In this document: in pieces, positions 13,929 through 14,479 of the stretch | Layout: every line of letters begins with the position of its first letter | Position numbering within the stretch: the first letter of the stretch is position 1 | Source: an uncultured Treponema sp. | GTDB taxonomy: Bacteria; Spirochaetota; Spirochaetia; Treponematales; Treponemataceae | Assembly (NCBI GenBank): GCA_905372265.1 | Contig: CAJPOL010000041.1 | Coordinates: 1 to 14,479 of the forward strand | Length of the DNA: 14,479 nucleotides | Reading direction: 5' to 3' | Translations under genes and position numbers: made by a program | The notes under the pieces: generated by a model | Database searches by the model: none | The model's input: only the letters and a program-made list of their open reading frames with translations | Told to the model about the DNA's origin: nothing

Positions 13929-14479
13929 ATGCGGAAACTATGTACAATAATTCTCATAACACTGATAGGGGCTGGACTGCATGCCGGCGATATTGCGAAT
14001 TTTGTTAATTTAGGTTTTTCTGCAGACGGTTCAAAATTTGCATTCGGACAACATGGTCTACAGGATAAAACCTATCGCGCTTATGCTGAAATTTACGCTG
14101 TTGATATTGCAGCCAATACCTTTCTTCCCAACGGCGTTTTTAAAATGTCACCTTCAAAACATACCGAAGGGAAAGAAAGCCGTGTTGCGTTCCTCTCCCT
14201 GCAAAACAGGGCTCAAGCGGCATTGAGCAGGTGGAATATCTCCGAAACACGGCAAGGGCGTATACTGTATGCCCAAACCGATGCGACTGCCGGTAATGAG
14301 ACGCTTTTTTTTAGAGACTTCCAAACAAATGATGAATATACCGTTGTGCTGAACAGCACTAGAAAAACGAAAATAGACAGTTCATTCTCTTTAATCGTTG
14401 AAAAAATCAAGCCGAACGGATCAAAAGTGAAAAAACAAGTGGGCAATCCCGATTATATCCGCAGCGGAGTAAAAAGCTA
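13929..14479 (+). CDS. Secreted protein, DUF2259-like (partial, runs off the window)
   Basis: The frame stays open from the ATG at 13929 to the window edge (183 full codons). It begins with a signal peptide, MRKLCTIILITLIGAGLHA, probably cleaved after residue 19. The mature part starts GDIANFVNLGFSADGSKFAFGQHG and continues AYAEIYAVDIAANTFLPNGVF, which resembles the DUF2259 family of predicted secreted proteins. A repeat of a propeller-blade type (FSxDGSKFAFGQHG) is possible. The function is unknown. AGGAGA at 13919-13924 lies 4 nt before the ATG, so the start is firm. It is divergent from rex, with the hairpin repeat and two dyads in between. The DUF assignment is from memory of the pattern. 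Confidence 0.75.
   Translation, partial: MRKLCTIILITLIGAGLHAGDIANFVNLGFSADGSKFAFGQHGLQDKTYRAYAEIYAVDIAANTFLPNGVFKMSPSKHTEGKESRVAFLSLQNRAQAALSRWNISETRQGRILYAQTDATAGNETLFFRDFQTNDEYTVVLNSTRKTKIDSSFSLIVEKIKPNGSKVKKQVGNPDYIRSGVKS

Noticed and set aside
14213..14446. Minus-strand open frame of 77 codons at the right end
   Set aside because: Antisense to the DUF2259-like gene, which has a signal peptide and ribosome site.

Overview
The window looks like a chromosomal segment of a host-associated treponeme (Spirochaetes). The evidence is a moderately AT-rich sequence, a stand-alone RlmK-type methyltransferase, a signal-peptide-bearing MsrA-MsrB fusion, a DUF2259-like secreted protein, and a grpE-dnaK pair preceded by a spirochete-type membrane protein gene. 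The base composition fits the Treponema vincentii/medium group better than the more AT-rich T. denticola, but this is an inference from sequence character only. I see no mobile element, CRISPR array, tRNA or rRNA gene. Most of the window is core housekeeping sequence.

Layout. Left end, plus strand: a threonine-synthase-like gene (119-1438) that has lost the PLP lysine, then an intergenic hairpin repeat, then a secreted or lipoprotein-like MsrA-MsrB fusion (1580-2662). A two-way terminator at 2681-2721 separates these from a long minus-strand block. Read in transcription order (high to low coordinates), the block is: rex (13630-12983), rlmK-like methyltransferase (12945-11869), a 588-residue single-pass membrane protein with a possible pseudokinase domain (11768-10002), grpE (9865-9173), dnaK (9122-7200), an intrinsic terminator, dnaJ with a TTG start (7083-5941), an outer-membrane beta-barrel protein (5901-4570), psuK (4580-3630) and psuG (3640-2708). 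At the right end a plus-strand DUF2259-like secreted protein gene starts at 13929 and runs off the window.

How the genes work together. GrpE, DnaK and DnaJ form the Hsp70 folding machine. grpE-dnaK have a good sigma-70-like promoter and no visible CIRCE operator, and a terminator sits between dnaK and dnaJ. PsuK and PsuG carry out pseudouridine breakdown (pseudouridine to pseudouridine 5'-phosphate to uracil plus ribose 5-phosphate). Their genes overlap each other by 11 nt and psuK overlaps the barrel-protein gene by 11 nt, so the three are very probably co-translated. This suggests, without proving, that the barrel protein helps nucleoside uptake. Rex is the NADH/NAD+-sensing repressor and has its own promoter with a nearby dyad. 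MsrAB repairs oxidised methionine, probably outside the cytoplasm.

The most unusual points are the catalytically dead threonine synthase homologue, a structured intergenic repeat present in two inverted copies (1477-1516 and 13774-13814; about 34 of 40 aligned bases identical), three consecutive near-perfect hairpins between rlmK and the membrane-protein gene, a possible second (cytosolic) start in msrAB, and the barrel-psuK-psuG coupling. I found no clearly new multi-gene system.
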